DNA of 64,000 bases from Cladopsammia gracilis. Its lineage: Eukaryota; Cnidaria; Anthozoa; Scleractinia; Dendrophylliidae. The notes under the pieces were generated by a model. The model did no database searches and was not told the origin of the DNA. It saw only the letters and a program-made list of their open reading frames with translations. This document shows positions 1 to 12,077 of the stretch, piece by piece. Location: NCBI GenBank assembly GCA_022457155.1, contig JAJGOT010000286.1, forward strand, positions 962,001 to 1,026,000, given 5' to 3'. Numbering within the stretch: the first letter of the stretch is position 1; each line of letters starts with the position of its first letter. Both the position numbers and the translations under genes were made by a program.

Positions 1-59
1 TTTGAAAATTTGCCCCCTCTCTCTTGTTAATTTCTTTTATTCGAAAGGAAATTTCCCTC

Positions 60-138
60 CAATTCGCGTTAATTTTAGTCGCGTTAATTTCAAAGACCTT
101 AATTTTAGCGTTATTAATTTCCTATAATAAGGTAATTC
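60..138. repeat. End of a GCGTTAATT-rich TTAA-type element
   Basis: Repeated GCGTTAATT blocks and the closing TTTCCTATAATAAGG resemble the right part of the element at 11285-11867. The left part lies outside the window or is lost. Confidence 0.4.
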
Positions 139-339
139 ATGACGAGAACTCCAAGAAATCACTATACCGTGAAGGTGGTTTGGATACCTGGTCTTAATTA
201 ACAAAGATTTTGGCGATTTGATTCCTTCGTTTTCTCCGCATTTAATGATCAGTTTCAGAAGCTTTATCAAACACTCGAAAGAGTGTTTCATCAGGTATCC
301 AAACACCTTGAAGTGGGTTAAAAAAAACTCGGCTGCGCT

Positions 340-735
340 TCGCCTTTCAAACCCCCCCCCCCCCCCCCCCCCCCGCCCTCTGGGGGGGACTTCCATATAA
401 AAATGACAGGGGTACTCGTCGTACCTTTCAGGGGTCACAATTTGGAGATTGGTACCGCTTAGGGTACTGAAATCTAAAATGATCACCGTTAGAATTATCG
501 CGGTACCTTTTAGGGTATGAAACGAAAAAATATGAGGGGGTAAAAATTCCTTTGAGTCACGCCCATTTTAGGGTGTTTTTCGAAAATTTCCGACGAGCAC
601 CCCCGTCATTTTTATATGGGAGTTTCCCCCCCCGGGTTTTCAACCTACTTCTCGGTGTTTGGTAGCCTGCGGGCAGACGTATCCGATTTGCTTCCTTCCC
701 AAGGAAATCGGATACGTCTGCGCTCAGGCTAGGTG
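340..735. repeat. Poly-C palindromic repeat and adjacent hairpin
   Basis: A long C-run (about 351-374) is followed by a block with repeated GGTACC and TTAGGGTA words, closing with a second, shorter C-run at 627-635. Related copies lie at about 9361-9490 and 44440-44715. Next to it is a hairpin (about 661-730) whose arms contain GCAGACGTATCCGATTT and its complement. Confidence 0.5.
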
Positions 736-984
736 TTTGGATATCATCCTGATGAAACACTCGACATGAAGCTTGACGTGTATCTTCAGTAATATCAACA
801 AACATTTTGGCAAACTGAACCTCTATATAGACTTCATGTACATCATGCTTCAAGGGAAAAGAAGCTTCCCTTTGACCTTTTCAGTCGCAGCAGAGTGTGG
901 AAGCTGCTGAGCAATATTTTCCTATTTTACTTACTCAATCGATGGTCGCATACAAATCCAAAAACTTATTTGTTGCTGTACAAG

Positions 985-1160
985 ATGGCCCTAGTTGAGT
1001 CTTTGGATGTAATGCTTAAGTGTGACCATTCAATTACAAAGCCATAATAACCATTCAAATGAAAGTTACCTTGTGGTACTGTTTATTATGCTGTACAAGA
1101 TGACCCTAAGGTTTGAGTCTGTGGATGTAATCCTGAAGTGTGGCCATTCAATTACAAAGT
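985..1160 (+). repeat. Interspersed repeat with GCTGTACAAGATG core, two units
   Basis: Two diverged direct units carry GCTGTACAAGATG, GAGTCTGTGGATG and GACCATTCAATTAC. It is the same family as the tandem block at 3640-4260 (other strand) and 60740-61140. Confidence 0.6.
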
Positions 1161-2034
1161 TTAAATATAACTATTAAAATAAAATTTAATAATAAATTTA
1201 TTCATTCGACAATGATGATATGAAGTCATCGAAACGTCATGTAGTTTTGATATCGTTAATTTTCTTGTTAAAATGTTTATCAAAATCAATTTTTTAAATG
1301 ACGGCTTGTTCAGTGCCAAAAACGTTGATGCCAAAATTATGACTAGACTTGCCCCGCTAACAATAAATCCAAACACAACGACATTAAACTAGATAAAAAT
1401 ATACCCGTTTTAAAGGTTCAGCAGTGTAGCACGTATAGTATTCAAAGCAAAGTTCTGGAGAAAATAAATTTCAGAAATTATAGGACTTAGTATGTGTCCG
1501 TCATCTTGGTTCCCAGGACATCAACAACGGCCAAAACATTGTAGTTTTCTCAGTCTTCAGAAATGTTTATACATACATACTTAAATATATACTCCCCTTA
1601 GGGCTCAGTTTCAACAATCTTCATGCAGATCCAGCAAAAGATGCCGGTTTGTGTCGCTGTGGTTTTGCTTTTCTCGACATTTTAAAATAGTCGGTTCAAC
1701 AATAGCCTCTTTCCCGCAAATGAAACCCGAAAACAGTTTTCGAAATTTAACGGTATGGCGAAATCTGTAAAGGTGGATAATGAAATATATTATCTACTAT
1801 TTCTCAACAGTAAAAAGGTTGTGCAAAATCGCTTTATTGCTTTCGTTTCTGACCTTTGGCTTCCCGCTTACAACTGGTTTGGATCTGGAATACAAAATGC
1901 TGGGAGAGGAATCCCATATAAAAATCACGGGGTTTTGAGCTGAAAACTATGCCAAGAGTTGCTTAGAATTGGTACCTTTTAGCTAGAGTGAAATTGAACA
2001 ATTTAAGTCACACCCACAAATTAAGATTCTGGCC

Positions 2035-2460
2035 CGGAGGGGGGGGGGGGTACTCCCTTATATAAGCTATATAGGTATGTGCGGCGCTAAAGGGTATGGT
2101 TTTCAAGCCGTTTTGGTCTGAAATTGGGTATAGATTTTGACCATTTTGGTCTGAAATAAGGTATGTTTTGCGCACTCTGGTCTGGAATTGGGAATTTGGA
2201 AGAAGCTACGTTTTTCATCCCTTGAGAAATGCGGTTTTTATTCTTAACAACGGGAATTAGAAGCCCTTCTCAAATGTTTACGCAAACGGAAGCATTTCCT
2301 GGGGTTCCTGAGTTCCTCGGTATCTGGTCTGAAATAGGGTATTGAATTTTGGGTCAGGTCTGAAATAGGGTAGGGAAAATCGCATATCTTGGTCTGAAAT
2401 AGGGTAAGGGTTTTAAGAAGCGTGCCGCACACCCCCACCCAAATTTTCGGGGATTACCCC
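2035..2460. repeat. Element with GGTCTGAAATAGGGTA mini-repeats
   Basis: G-run then TACTCC at the left, ACCCCC at the right, and about seven degenerate GGTCTGAAAT(A/T)(A/G)GG words between. Both ends share GCCCG/CGGGG-type sequence. A diverged relative is at 37150-37500. Confidence 0.5.
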
Positions 2461-2877
2461 CGGGGATTCTGGTACCTTTAGGGTTCTTTTCAAAAACTTC
2501 CGACAACCACCCCTATCATTTTTAAATAGAAGTATCCCCCCCTCCCCCCCAACTCGGGACAAAATCACCAGCTCGCGCGCAGATGTCTTCTATTTCCTGA
2601 CCTTCAGGGGATTTTCTTTGCTTTTTCCGCATGAAGCAAAGGAAATGGAGACGACTGTAGGCAGGGATAATCAAAGGCTCCTTAGAGCCAACCCGTGAAT
2701 TATAAATGCGTAACGCGTTTAAACGCAATGCGGTAAGCTTATGTTTTCACTCTGTCACGGTTCAATATATTTTTTTAAAAATTAAACTTAAGGATTTTTG
2801 ACAAACGCAAAAGTTAAAATACAGTACATAACTTTCATAATGTTCAGTCCGCAGAAGAAAGTAAAAAAAAAAAATGA

Positions 2878-2952
2878 ACGGCCCTAGCGCGTTTCGAACT
2901 GGGGCCTTTCGACTGTGAGTCCACGCTTTACACCACTCGACCACCATGACGA
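2878..2952 (-). repeat. tRNA-like sequence (SINE head or tRNA pseudogene)
   Basis: On the minus strand TGGTCGAGTGG resembles an A box and CCCAGTTCGAAACGC a B box, at tRNA-like spacing. The acceptor stem is not convincing, so a functional tRNA is unlikely. Confidence 0.45.
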
Positions 2953-3639
2953 CTGACTTGGAAGGAGATAAATTTTATTACTTAAATGTAGATAACCATC
3001 AAAACGCGTGTTTCAGTTGAAAATTCCTTTTAGATCGATAAAGACTCCAAATGCGAAACATCTTTAAGCTTATTGTTGTTTATATTCGTTTACACCAATT
3101 CAGTTATTGTTATCGCTGGATTCACGCTGTTCTTGTTACAAAACGCATTCGTAACAAAGCATTACGTCACTAAGTTTACAGCTGATGGAAGGAGTGAGCG
3201 AGTGACTCATTTGCATATCAGTCGCTGTTACCGATAACCCGTTCATTATGCATGCGCGTATATTCACGGGTTAAAAATCACAAGATACATTGTAATAAAT
3301 CAGCCATCATTATTTTCAGTGGCGGCTTTGACGCATAAAGAAGTACATAACTTTTGTTTTTATTTTATTCCAAAAACAAATCGGCTTTTTAAAATCTCTG
3401 ACAATTATTTAAAATAAATATTAATTAATATCTCCTTTTAACTCTGTGAACCTTTTAAGGTACGTTCTGATCATAAGACACCTGCAGCAATTTTAAAGTT
3501 GCCCAGTCAAAAATTTCCTTATCCGTGCTTACTCTTTTAACTCATAACACGCCCGGGTCAAACCATTACTTTGTACATTTTCCAGTGTTTTCGTAATCAT
3601 CCAAATTGAAAAACAAGGAGTACTTCAGAATATTTCTGC

Positions 3640-4260
3640 ACATAGCTTCCATTTGAATGGTATTTTAGGATCGCAAACAGACTCAAAAGTTAGAACCACC
3701 TTCCACAGCATAATGAACAACACATAGGACTGCTCAATATATAGCTTTCATTTGAATGGTCACACTCGGATTTTCTTTGAACCATGAAATATTTACTAAG
3801 CTAGTAGGCAGTAGTGGACACTATTAGACACTAATTTCATTTTTTTCTTTTGTTAAGTTTTAACTAATTTTGGCCAATGTTGATTAATTATTGATTAATT
3901 ACTAGATACTGTTTCACGGTCTAAGGAAAATTACTCTAGGATTTCATCCAGACTCAAAGGTTAGAACCTGACCTTGTACAGTATAATAAACAGTACCGCA
4001 GGAAAGTACTGCTCAGTAGCTTTCATTTGAATGGTCACACTTTAGGATTTCATCCACAGACTCAAAAGTTAGAACCACCTTGTACAGCATAATAAACAGT
4101 ACCACAGAAACGTACTGCTCAGCAGCTTTCATTTGAATGGTCACACTTTAGGATTTCATCCACAGACTAAAAAGCTAGAACCACAAGTTCCAATTTGTAT
4201 ATCACAGCAAAGTATTGCTCAATTTGCTCATTTGGATGGTCACATTTTGATGCCAGACGG
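3640..4260 (-). repeat. Tandem array of the GCTGTACAAG interspersed repeat
   Basis: About four diverged units of 110-120 bases, each with ATTTGAATGGTCACACT, AGGATTTCATCCACAGACTC and AGTTAGAACCACCTTGTACA words. Confidence 0.65.
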
Positions 4261-5508
4261 TCCAGACAGAACCTCATAGGCTAATACTACTTGATTTATA
4301 GTTACAAAATACAAAGGCGTCATATCTTCTAAGAATTACGAGTAACATAACGGTTTTCTTAAACCGAAACGAAAAGAGTTCTCCGAATGAAAGGACTTTG
4401 AAAACTAACTTATTATAGCCCTTTACAGTCTTCTATAAATCATGATCAAACAAAATCAGTCGTTTGTTAACTATGTCAGTAAAAGGCAACGAAGGCTAAA
4501 CGCACAAGAAGACATTGCAATGCGAGCTAAGCAAGGGAAAAAAATGAGCTAAATGTCCCTCTGCTCTTGTTTACATGTATACCCTTATTGCACTTTCTTC
4601 CATATGAATTCTTTTTCAAGAATAAAGTGAAAGGATCAATTATTTTCCTTTGCAGATTTGTAAATGCGTTTCACGACTTTCACGGCAAAGCAACCCCCAT
4701 TCAAATATCTATCGACTGAAAAAAAGTGTTAACTTTAGCAGAAGTTTTCTATAACTGCATCAACCTAACGGTTTCGTCTTTAAACTTTCTAAGAACAAAC
4801 TAAACTAGTGAGAAACACTGGGCGAACTTAAATTTAGTACTAAATCTGTGGTTCTCAAAAATAAATGTGCCACAAAATGTAATATCCTAAATATGTCAAA
4901 CTGATGCTACATCTTTCGTCACGCCTTGCGAAAACACTAATTAAGCTTTTTTCCTATACGTAAATCCGTAAAACGTTCTCTATGGTTTACGTTGTGTATG
5001 AAGACAAGTTTATAGCTATTGCATGTAAAACTCACTGATATAGTTCGCGACAGTCGGACGAGGGGCGTAGGAGAATAAAAAAAGTTTTTCAATTAAGTTC
5101 GCATCTTGCTACTCACCACTTTAGCTTTAGAAAACACTGTTTTTTAAACAGTTTTTCAAATATTTCAGTTTAAAAAAAAAATATCAATGCGTTTAACCCA
5201 GATTTAAACTGTTTAAATTGCAACCAATTTACAAATTGAAAACTGAATTATGTCTGACTAGAAATCTAGGACTTCGTAATACAACCGAAACTGCTCAAGA
5301 AAAATGCCTAACCTATACAGATTCTGCACGGTTCCTCAGTTTAGGTGTTCGTGACATGCAGTACTTTTTTGCAGAAATTATAGATCCCTGAGTTTCATAA
5401 CATGCTGAAATACCAAGCAAAGCTATTCTGCAATTATCACTGAATGATGCAACGGCATGATAACAAGGGCAATGGCATGTGTCACACCCTCACGTGTTGC
5501 TGCCATCA

Positions 5509-7080
5509 TCAAATTATACAATGGCACGATAACACTTTCGCCCGTTTAATATTTACTAGTTTAACTTTTCCGTTCCTATCAAAGATAAGCATTGAAACGT
5601 TAGCCGCTCTTGCTGGTGAGCAGCATGGGTTTTGAAATTTGTTGGCATTTATTAAAGCTTGGGCTCGGCGTTCCGTAATGTTGAAGGACATAGCGTTTTT
5701 GGGGCAAACTCCCACACACACAGAGAAGTTCAACGTTTTGGGTTGAATGACAAAATGCCAACCGTCGCGTTCAAAATCGATGACTAACTTGTGTCGGCGG
5801 CAACAATTACTTGGTTCTGTTATGGTGTTGCATTCATCGGAATGAGATGCTCTTCTTTTTCTGTTAACATGTCTCATTTCGTCTGTGTTGACTGCCAGAA
5901 AAGGTTGCATTGGTTCCGTGGTACCATTGATACCACCGACCTCAAGTTCTTTTCTTCCGTTTATTGCAATTCGCAAGCTTAGGTCAAAGGCTGGATGCAA
6001 TGAGAACCATTCTTTTGTCACAAAACTCACATCAACTGAGTACCACCCAGTTGTGTTTAACTGCTCCGAATGAAAATGCTCTTTTGCATGCATTTCTTTT
6101 CCGTTTGATTCGTATCCTCTATAAAGGCCCAATTCGTGCATTCCGTGCTCAGTTCCTCCAACTGATTTAGCTGCCTCGGTGATGGCGACCCACAAAGTTG
6201 CTGATTTGATCTCAAGTCTCTTGCATTCTGAATTCGGCTTGAATAAATAGTTCTTTCCTTTATCGGCTATAGAGGCAAATGAAATAACACATATTTAAGA
6301 TAGCAGCTGTGAAACTCAGCACTTAAAATATAACTTAAGTATCGCGTTACACAATGATCAATTATAAATCATTTTAAAAAGCGCGTAAGCAATTTTTAAA
6401 AATCGAATACAATCTTCAATGATATGGTGATAGCCAGATGTGTTTTAATGTCTCCTGAATATTAATAAAAGTAGAAAATAATAATAGCCTCAGGAACGGA
6501 GAGCTCCACTAAAAGAGAACTCGTCACTTCAGGCCCCGACAATAGTGTTTAGAAGTCAAGGACTGCGATGAAGACATTTCCAATAACCCAGGTGAATATG
6601 TGCATCTTGATGAGTAAAATAACCGTCTCGAGTTCAGACATCCTCTGTACAAGTTACATTTTGAGTTTAATCGTTACTGAGAAATTTTTTAGTGTAACAT
6701 TTAAGACATTTAACGCACAAGCACTGTTTTTGAAATATAATTTCATGTGTCAAATATACGTTCATCTCACCTTGTTCCGGGAACAGAAAGATTCGTTTGG
6801 TTTCAGCGTAAAATCCATCGTCCTCTTCTTCTGCCATTTGGATATACTTTCTGTTTTCTTCTTCAACCAGGTATTTGTAAATTTGTGGAATCTTTGGGGG
6901 CTTAAAAGCACTGATATTTGGCACAGTGGAAAAGCCCATCTCTTTGAGAATTTTTTTCTTGAATGATTCCACTAAGATCTGTTCGGTGTCAGATAATTTT
7001 TGTCCTTCAAATCGACAGGATAATGATTCGAGGCGCAAACATAGGATAACAAAAACGAGAAAAATAATTAAATGGTTCAT
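5509..7080 (-). CDS. TGF-beta superfamily ligand, activin/TGF-beta/myostatin-like, two exons
   Basis: Secreted dimeric growth-factor precursor that would signal through type I/II serine-kinase receptors. Exon 1 is 7080-6771 and exon 2 is 6266-5509. The donor (CAAG|GTGAG) and acceptor (CTATAG|CC) join in frame and give about 355 residues. Residues 1-22 form a hydrophobic signal peptide. The prodomain contains KSATLWVA, the conserved TGF-beta propeptide strand, right after the junction region. A furin site RKRR lies at about 239-242. The mature part (about 113 residues) has nine cysteines near 249, 258, 259, 287, 291, 318, 319, 351 and 353, including NCC, CVGVC, CC and the terminal CHC. Nine rather than seven cysteines, with a C-x8-CC start, place it with the TGF-beta/activin/myostatin side rather than BMPs. 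The exact orthologue is uncertain. The start ATG follows no competing in-frame upstream ATG that I could see. The stop is TGA at 5511-5509. Seen: frame, motifs and splice sites. Known: family roles. Inferred: subfamily. Confidence 0.93.
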
Positions 7081-7179
7081 TTTACCGGAGTACCAAGTCG
7101 ATGCGTTCCAGTGTATCGCCTAATAGGTTGGCATCGTGGTGCGAGGAAGTCCACAGCACTCGTCACTTGCTAAGGCGGT

Positions 7180-7190
7180 ATTATATTTAG
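7180..7190 (-). promoter_or_regulatory. Possible TATA box of the TGF-beta ligand gene
   Basis: On the minus strand CTAAATATAA reads as a TATA-like element about 100 bases upstream of the start codon at 7080. It is flanked by short inverted CTTGCTAA/TTAGCAAG copies (about 7166-7195). The spacing is plausible for a short 5'UTR, but there is no transcript evidence and AT-rich sequence makes chance matches common. Confidence 0.3.
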
Positions 7191-8599
7191 CAAGTTGAGG
7201 CCTTTTATAATGATTATTAATGTCATAAAAAACAATACGCGATGTGAACTTGCGAAACACTATATGCAATTTGATTGTTCTCAGAGTGAACACCTATGAT
7301 CCTTAGAGCGCCCTATCTGGCATATTATCAAGCAAACTTTGGGAGATTAATTCGATCCTGGAATGTAGTACCAAATTTGCCTGCTTCTCAAACAACAAAA
7401 AAAGACGATTCCTAGGTAGGGAATAGTGAATTTCTGTTCCAAAAAACGAGAAAATTGACTTTGTCCTTTCTCACTGGTTTCACTCCTGTCATGTTGTTTC
7501 GTATTGTTGACTCTAGTCTACATTTCTTGGCGCGACTCGACTCGATGTCTCCACGCCAAACGAATCAATGGCAATTTTTTTTAGCGGCTCCTCTTTGTAC
7601 ATTTGTATTGTGAACTCCGTTTGGGACATCTCAAACAATCATTATCAAGCCTCCTAGACATTAGAATTTGAGGATTTTCCAGCATTCCTACTATTTGTTT
7701 ATTTTTTGTCAAAACTGATGATATTAACTGAAGGTTATCGACATATAAAAATATGGTTAAATAATTGCCTATTTTGGAATTCAGATGTTTAACAGTTTTT
7801 AAGGCTATTTTTTTTCTTTTCTTAATTATCAGATAGAAAAATTCCTCTGCTCGTTCTATAATCAAAATGGTGAGATATAATACATAATATTGGTTAAATT
7901 AATTCCATTAGATTTGAAAATTAATTCGATTATGTAACAGCGAACAATGATAATTGGTCTGAAAGGACTCTGAAAGAGCAGAGAACTACTCGCGTCAGTT
8001 CTTTTTATCACAAGTTTGGTTTGGTGTTAGAGTGATTTTCCTTAGACCGTGAAACAGTATCTAGCAATTAATCAACATTAGCCAAAAGTAATTAAAAAAC
8101 TGAACAAAAGAAAACAATGAAAATAGTGTCTAATAGTGCCTACTACTAACTTAGTAACTATTTCTCAAATCACGCTATTTTAGCTGTACTGGAAACGTGA
8201 TGCTATTTCGATGAGCTGAAGGTCGGCTGAATTTTAAATATAATGTTATTATCTGCTAGAAGGATGAAATGAATAGTTCTCACACTAATTAAGTGTTAAG
8301 CTGCTAGCACTGAAAGGGAAAAGGTGTAAATTTCATTTCATTATCAGTTCTTATTTTATAATGATTCTCGAATACCTATCGTATTTCATAGTAATGCGAG
8401 CTATAAATACGTCAGGCCTGGCTCTGTTGAAAGAAAGCTTTAATTGAACAATTATACACTATTTCGTCATTTTTCACAGAGCAGAAACTCTTTTGATGGG
8501 TGTGGCTCAAGTGGATTTTTACCCCTCTGGAGGTACCAATTCTAAAACCACACATGAACTGACACTTTTTTTAAAGGGGCACTGTCCCGAAACAGCAAA

Positions 8600-8690
8600 A
8601 TTTCGCTTAGTTTATTTTCACGTGGCATTTGGCAATATAACGTCAAAATTTCGCTAAGCTTATTTTCACGTTATATTGCCAAATTCCACC
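8600..8690. repeat. Short duplicated segment
   Basis: AATTTCGCT and TTATTTTCACGT occur twice in direct orientation about 45 bases apart, with GGCAATATAACGT / ACGTTATATTGCC forming an inverted pair. Confidence 0.4.
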
Positions 8691-8752
8691 AAATATACAA
8701 CTTAGATGGATAAAAAGCAGGGGGGTAGCTATACCTGTGCGTACCTGAAAAC

Positions 8753-8850
8753 GTAGCCTCCCACGCAGACGTCTTTAGGGCTCGTCACGCAATCTTTCTT
8801 CCCCCAAAGATTGCGTGACGAGCCCTAAGGACGTCTGCCTGGGAGGCTAC
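8753..8850. mobile_element. Hairpin MITE
   Basis: Near-perfect inverted repeat: GTAGCCTCCCACGCAGACGT at the left and its complement at the right, meeting around CTTCCCCC. No coding capacity. Confidence 0.75.
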
Positions 8851-9477
8851 TTAAAACGTGGAAAAAAAGAAAGATTTGGGACTTGAGGGTGGGGGGGGGG
8901 GGGGGAGGTAGGGGAGTGTTTGAAAACAGTGATCTTGCGTACCTCTGAAAAATTCCCGGTTACGCCCCTGAAAAGATTCTATAGAGCAAAACAAAAATTA
9001 TGTAGTAGTTTGGAGATAAAGTGCAGGATTGCAAGGATTGAAGTGGATTACAGTTCATGAAATTTGATTTATTGCCAGGTGGTCAAGAAATCAAACTTGC
9101 CATTCTTGTGAAATTTTGACCTTTCTAGCCGTTCATTTTGTCTGTTTAGCTCATATTTCTTTGTTTCTGTCACTTTTGATGATGGTTTCATGTTCCAATT
9201 TCAAGATAATAAGTAAGCTTAAAGCAAGCTCCTGCCATACTCATGAAAACACGATATTTCAACCGGGACCGTACAGTGTCCCATCAATAGCGATAGATAA
9301 ATGAGAGACAACAATTAAAACCAATTGACTGACAAAAAGTTCCTGTCATTTTTTTTCGGCTCAATACCCTAAAAGGTACCGCGATAATTCTAACGGTGGT
9401 CATTTTAGATCTAAGCGGTACCAATCTACAAATTTTGACCATTGAAAGGTACGACGAGCACCGTCGTCATTTTCAAT

Positions 9478-9560
9478 ATATGGCAGCTCCCCCTCCCCCT
9501 CCCCCTCCCCTCCCCCTCCTCCTCCACCTTCCCCCTCCCCCTCCCCCCTCCCCCTCCCCA
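9478..9560. repeat. C/CT-rich low-complexity block
   Basis: Runs of CCCCCT repeats on the plus strand; the open frame on the other strand is only Gly/Arg/Glu low complexity. Confidence 0.7.
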
Positions 9561-10129
9561 AACATTTAAACTAGCAAAGTAGTGCTGCTGAGCTTTGAAG
9601 AAAGCTGACAAAACTTTGCCATATAACAAGAGATCAGAGCGAAAGATGACGGATTACAATGCGTCATCACATTTATATTACAGGATTTGTAAATAAACAC
9701 GATAAGGTTTGACTGACCTGAAGGATCCTGAATGATCTTTACACCACAGGCATACCATGTGGGTACTGTGCATCTTATGGCGGTTTCGGTTTACAAAACT
9801 AGCCTTAAAGAATCTAAGAGGGGGCGCCGTTTATAGAGGATTGTACAAGATGGCCCTAATATTTGAATCTGTCTGTGACCATTTCAAATGCTACTGAGCA
9901 GTTCTTTCCAGTGGTGCTGTTTATTTTGCTTCTTTTGCAGGATAGAACTGAATCACAAAGTTTGATCAATGTCACTGACACATTCCTCGGGATTCCTGGT
10001 GATGGAGTTGGTTGTTTGCCAAATCAAACGTTGTCGACTGGCGTCAATTCGCTGGTTCTACCGACGAATTTAAAGTCATCAATTTGCAAATAAATACATA
10101 TAAAATATAACAAGGGCAATCATACCATA

Positions 10130-10311
10130 GACAAATTCGGCTGACGCATTGTTGTACCCAATTCAAACCTTCTGGGAATAAGATTCTTTGTTCACAATAT
10201 TTCCATATAATTTCCATGTCAGTGCTTCATTGATATGGAAATATGACGAACAAAGAGTTCTAATCCCAAAAGGTTTGAATTGGGGGCAACAATGCGTTAG
10301 CCAAATTTGTC
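10130..10311. mobile_element. Palindromic MITE with TA target site
   Basis: Arms begin GACAAATT(C/T)GGCT and end with its complement. Both arms share CCCAATTCAAACC(T)T and the ends are flanked by TA. Confidence 0.65.
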
Positions 10312-11223
10312 TATTATGTGTCGATGTGATCTCAGAAAATATGTGGACAATGAGAAATTTAAAAAAAAAACGAGTCAGACGCTGGTGAACAAAGAGACAC
10401 TCCCAATGAGATAGAACACTATCGGAGAAAAAAGATAAAGGAAATTATTGGTAGTTGTAAGTGAATCAGTGCGGATTTAAACTGGGAAAGATCCAGTAAA
10501 GTGGAGTGTTTGGCAATTAAACCGTGGTATTTTGATAAAGGTTGCAATAAAAGAATGCGACTTAAAAAATAACTTAGAGGGGCTTGACATACAATTAACG
10601 AATTAACACCACAGCTGTTACTCGGCTACTAACGGAAAGAATTGGGTCAAAGATTCAGTATATTTAAGATAATGATAAAATTGTGTGAATTGAGAAGAAC
10701 TGAAACGCTGAGAAAAAAATATTAATTACTGGGGGCTAGTTTTACCTGTGAAAACAACTAAAGAATGAAATATTGTGAAACAGTTAGGCTTGTAAAAATT
10801 TTAAAATATCATCTAAGGTGTTGAAATTCTTTACTAATTGTTTTGGAAAATGGAAAGACGGAGACGACAGCCCGGGGTCACTGCAAGCGAACTCCGAGAC
10901 TGAGCTAAAATGGATACATACAAAGTCGAACGGAGAATAATTCAGTTTCATTCAGTTAAAAGAGTTATATCTTTGTTGTTTACTTTAAACCGACTACAAC
11001 GTGTAAAAGTTGTCGGCAGCTTTTAACGAGCATTTATAAAATGTTTTCCAGTTTTCTGATCAGATACAATGTGAATAATTCAAAACATTTAAAATGCGTC
11101 ATTTTGCTAATTTCTCTAATTCCTGTTGCGGCTTCTGTAGCCAAGGCGAAGAGTGCTCATTATTGTCAAGAGCGATAATGGGGGCAGCTATTGCTAAGCT
11201 GTGTATACATAACGTGTAGAGCG

Positions 11224-12077
11224 ATTTTTAATTGAGTGTCGAAAGTAATTTCTTATTTGCTTTGGTTTTGCATTCCTTCTTTAATATAGGAAATTAACGA
11301 AGCATGTTATTAACGCGATTTTCAAAAATTCGCTTTAAATAAATGCCCCTAAATTTATAGCATCGTTAATTAAAATACCACTAATTTACAGCATCGTTAT
11401 TTGAGGACACCTTTATCTCATACCAAATTACATATTAGTCGGCTTCATGGTTGGTGCGCTGCAGGTATAAACAGACGCCATAGAAAGCGCTCGAGAGAAG
11501 GGATGTTTCTCATCCCTGGACCCTTTTGAGCAATAATATTCGAACGTAGATAATCCGCTGTATTTTACATGCCTTAAACTGTGCTTACATGTACCTACTT
11601 GCTAAGATACATATAATCAAACGTGATTGATATTAAACTTTGACTTCTGTTGGAAGTTGTTGTTGTCTTGTAAAATGCCTGGTTTGCAAAAGCTTATTAT
11701 ACCTAAGACATTAAATCGCGCGTTAAAATTAAATGCACGTAAAAATATTTCGGAGGGAAAATCGCGTTAATTTAATGCACGTAAATGTAACTTTTCAGAA
11801 ATTCGCGTTTATTTTATGGCGTGTTAATTTTTGTCGCGTTAATATAGGGCTTCGTTAATTACCTATATTAAGGCATGCTTTGTGATTAGCTAAAAAATCT
11901 GGCGCCACTTTCTCAACCAATCAGAAGTAAAACCAAAACCAATCGTGACTTGCTCGCACGCGTTTTCCCGCGCTTGGCGCCAGCTAAATGTCTTTGCTTC
12001 GCGTTCTGATTGGTTCGTAGGATTCCGCATCTATTTGGTCAGATCAGAGTGATTTGGTTTTACTACACTCAATTGAA
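11224..12077. mobile_element. CCAAT-rich MITE, copy 1 (interrupted by a nested element)
   Basis: The left end TTTTAATTGAGTGTCGAAAG and right end CACTCAATTGAAA are inverted. The interior has several CCAAT/ATTGG boxes and CGCGTTTTCCCGCGCTTGG. It is split by an insertion at 11285-11867. Confidence 0.65.
11285..11867. mobile_element. TTAA-flanked element nested in copy 1 of the CCAAT MITE
   Basis: TTAA at 11281-11284 and at 11868-11871. The termini TATAGGAAATTAACGAAGC and its near-complement are inverted. The interior is rich in GCGTTAATT words. Target choice suggests piggyBac-type mobilisation (inference). Confidence 0.6.

Larger units (their letters stand above)
1..5400. other. Gene-free, repeat-dominated left flank
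   Basis: No coding exon recognised. Contents: the end of a GCGTTAATT-rich TTAA-type element (1-138), poly-C-centred palindromic repeat (about 340-650), a GGTCTGAAATAGGGTA mini-repeat element (2035-2460), a tRNA-like sequence (2878-2952) and a tandem array of a common interspersed repeat (3640-4260). From 4300 to 5400 I see nothing beyond AT-rich sequence. Confidence 0.6.

Noticed and set aside
353..375. Long C and G homopolymers (also near 22890, 36377, 36991, 41396, 41920) as quadruplex or i-motif regulators
   Set aside because: They sit at the same place within dispersed repeats, so they are better explained as repeat features; lengths may also be assembly-uncertain.
7581..7865. 94-codon minus-strand frame upstream of the TGF-beta gene
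   Set aside because: AT-rich composition, no motif, no splice context; likely chance.
9863..10093. 76-codon plus-strand frame with a signal-peptide-like start
   Set aside because: Its first half is the GCTGTACAAG interspersed repeat; no support for a gene.
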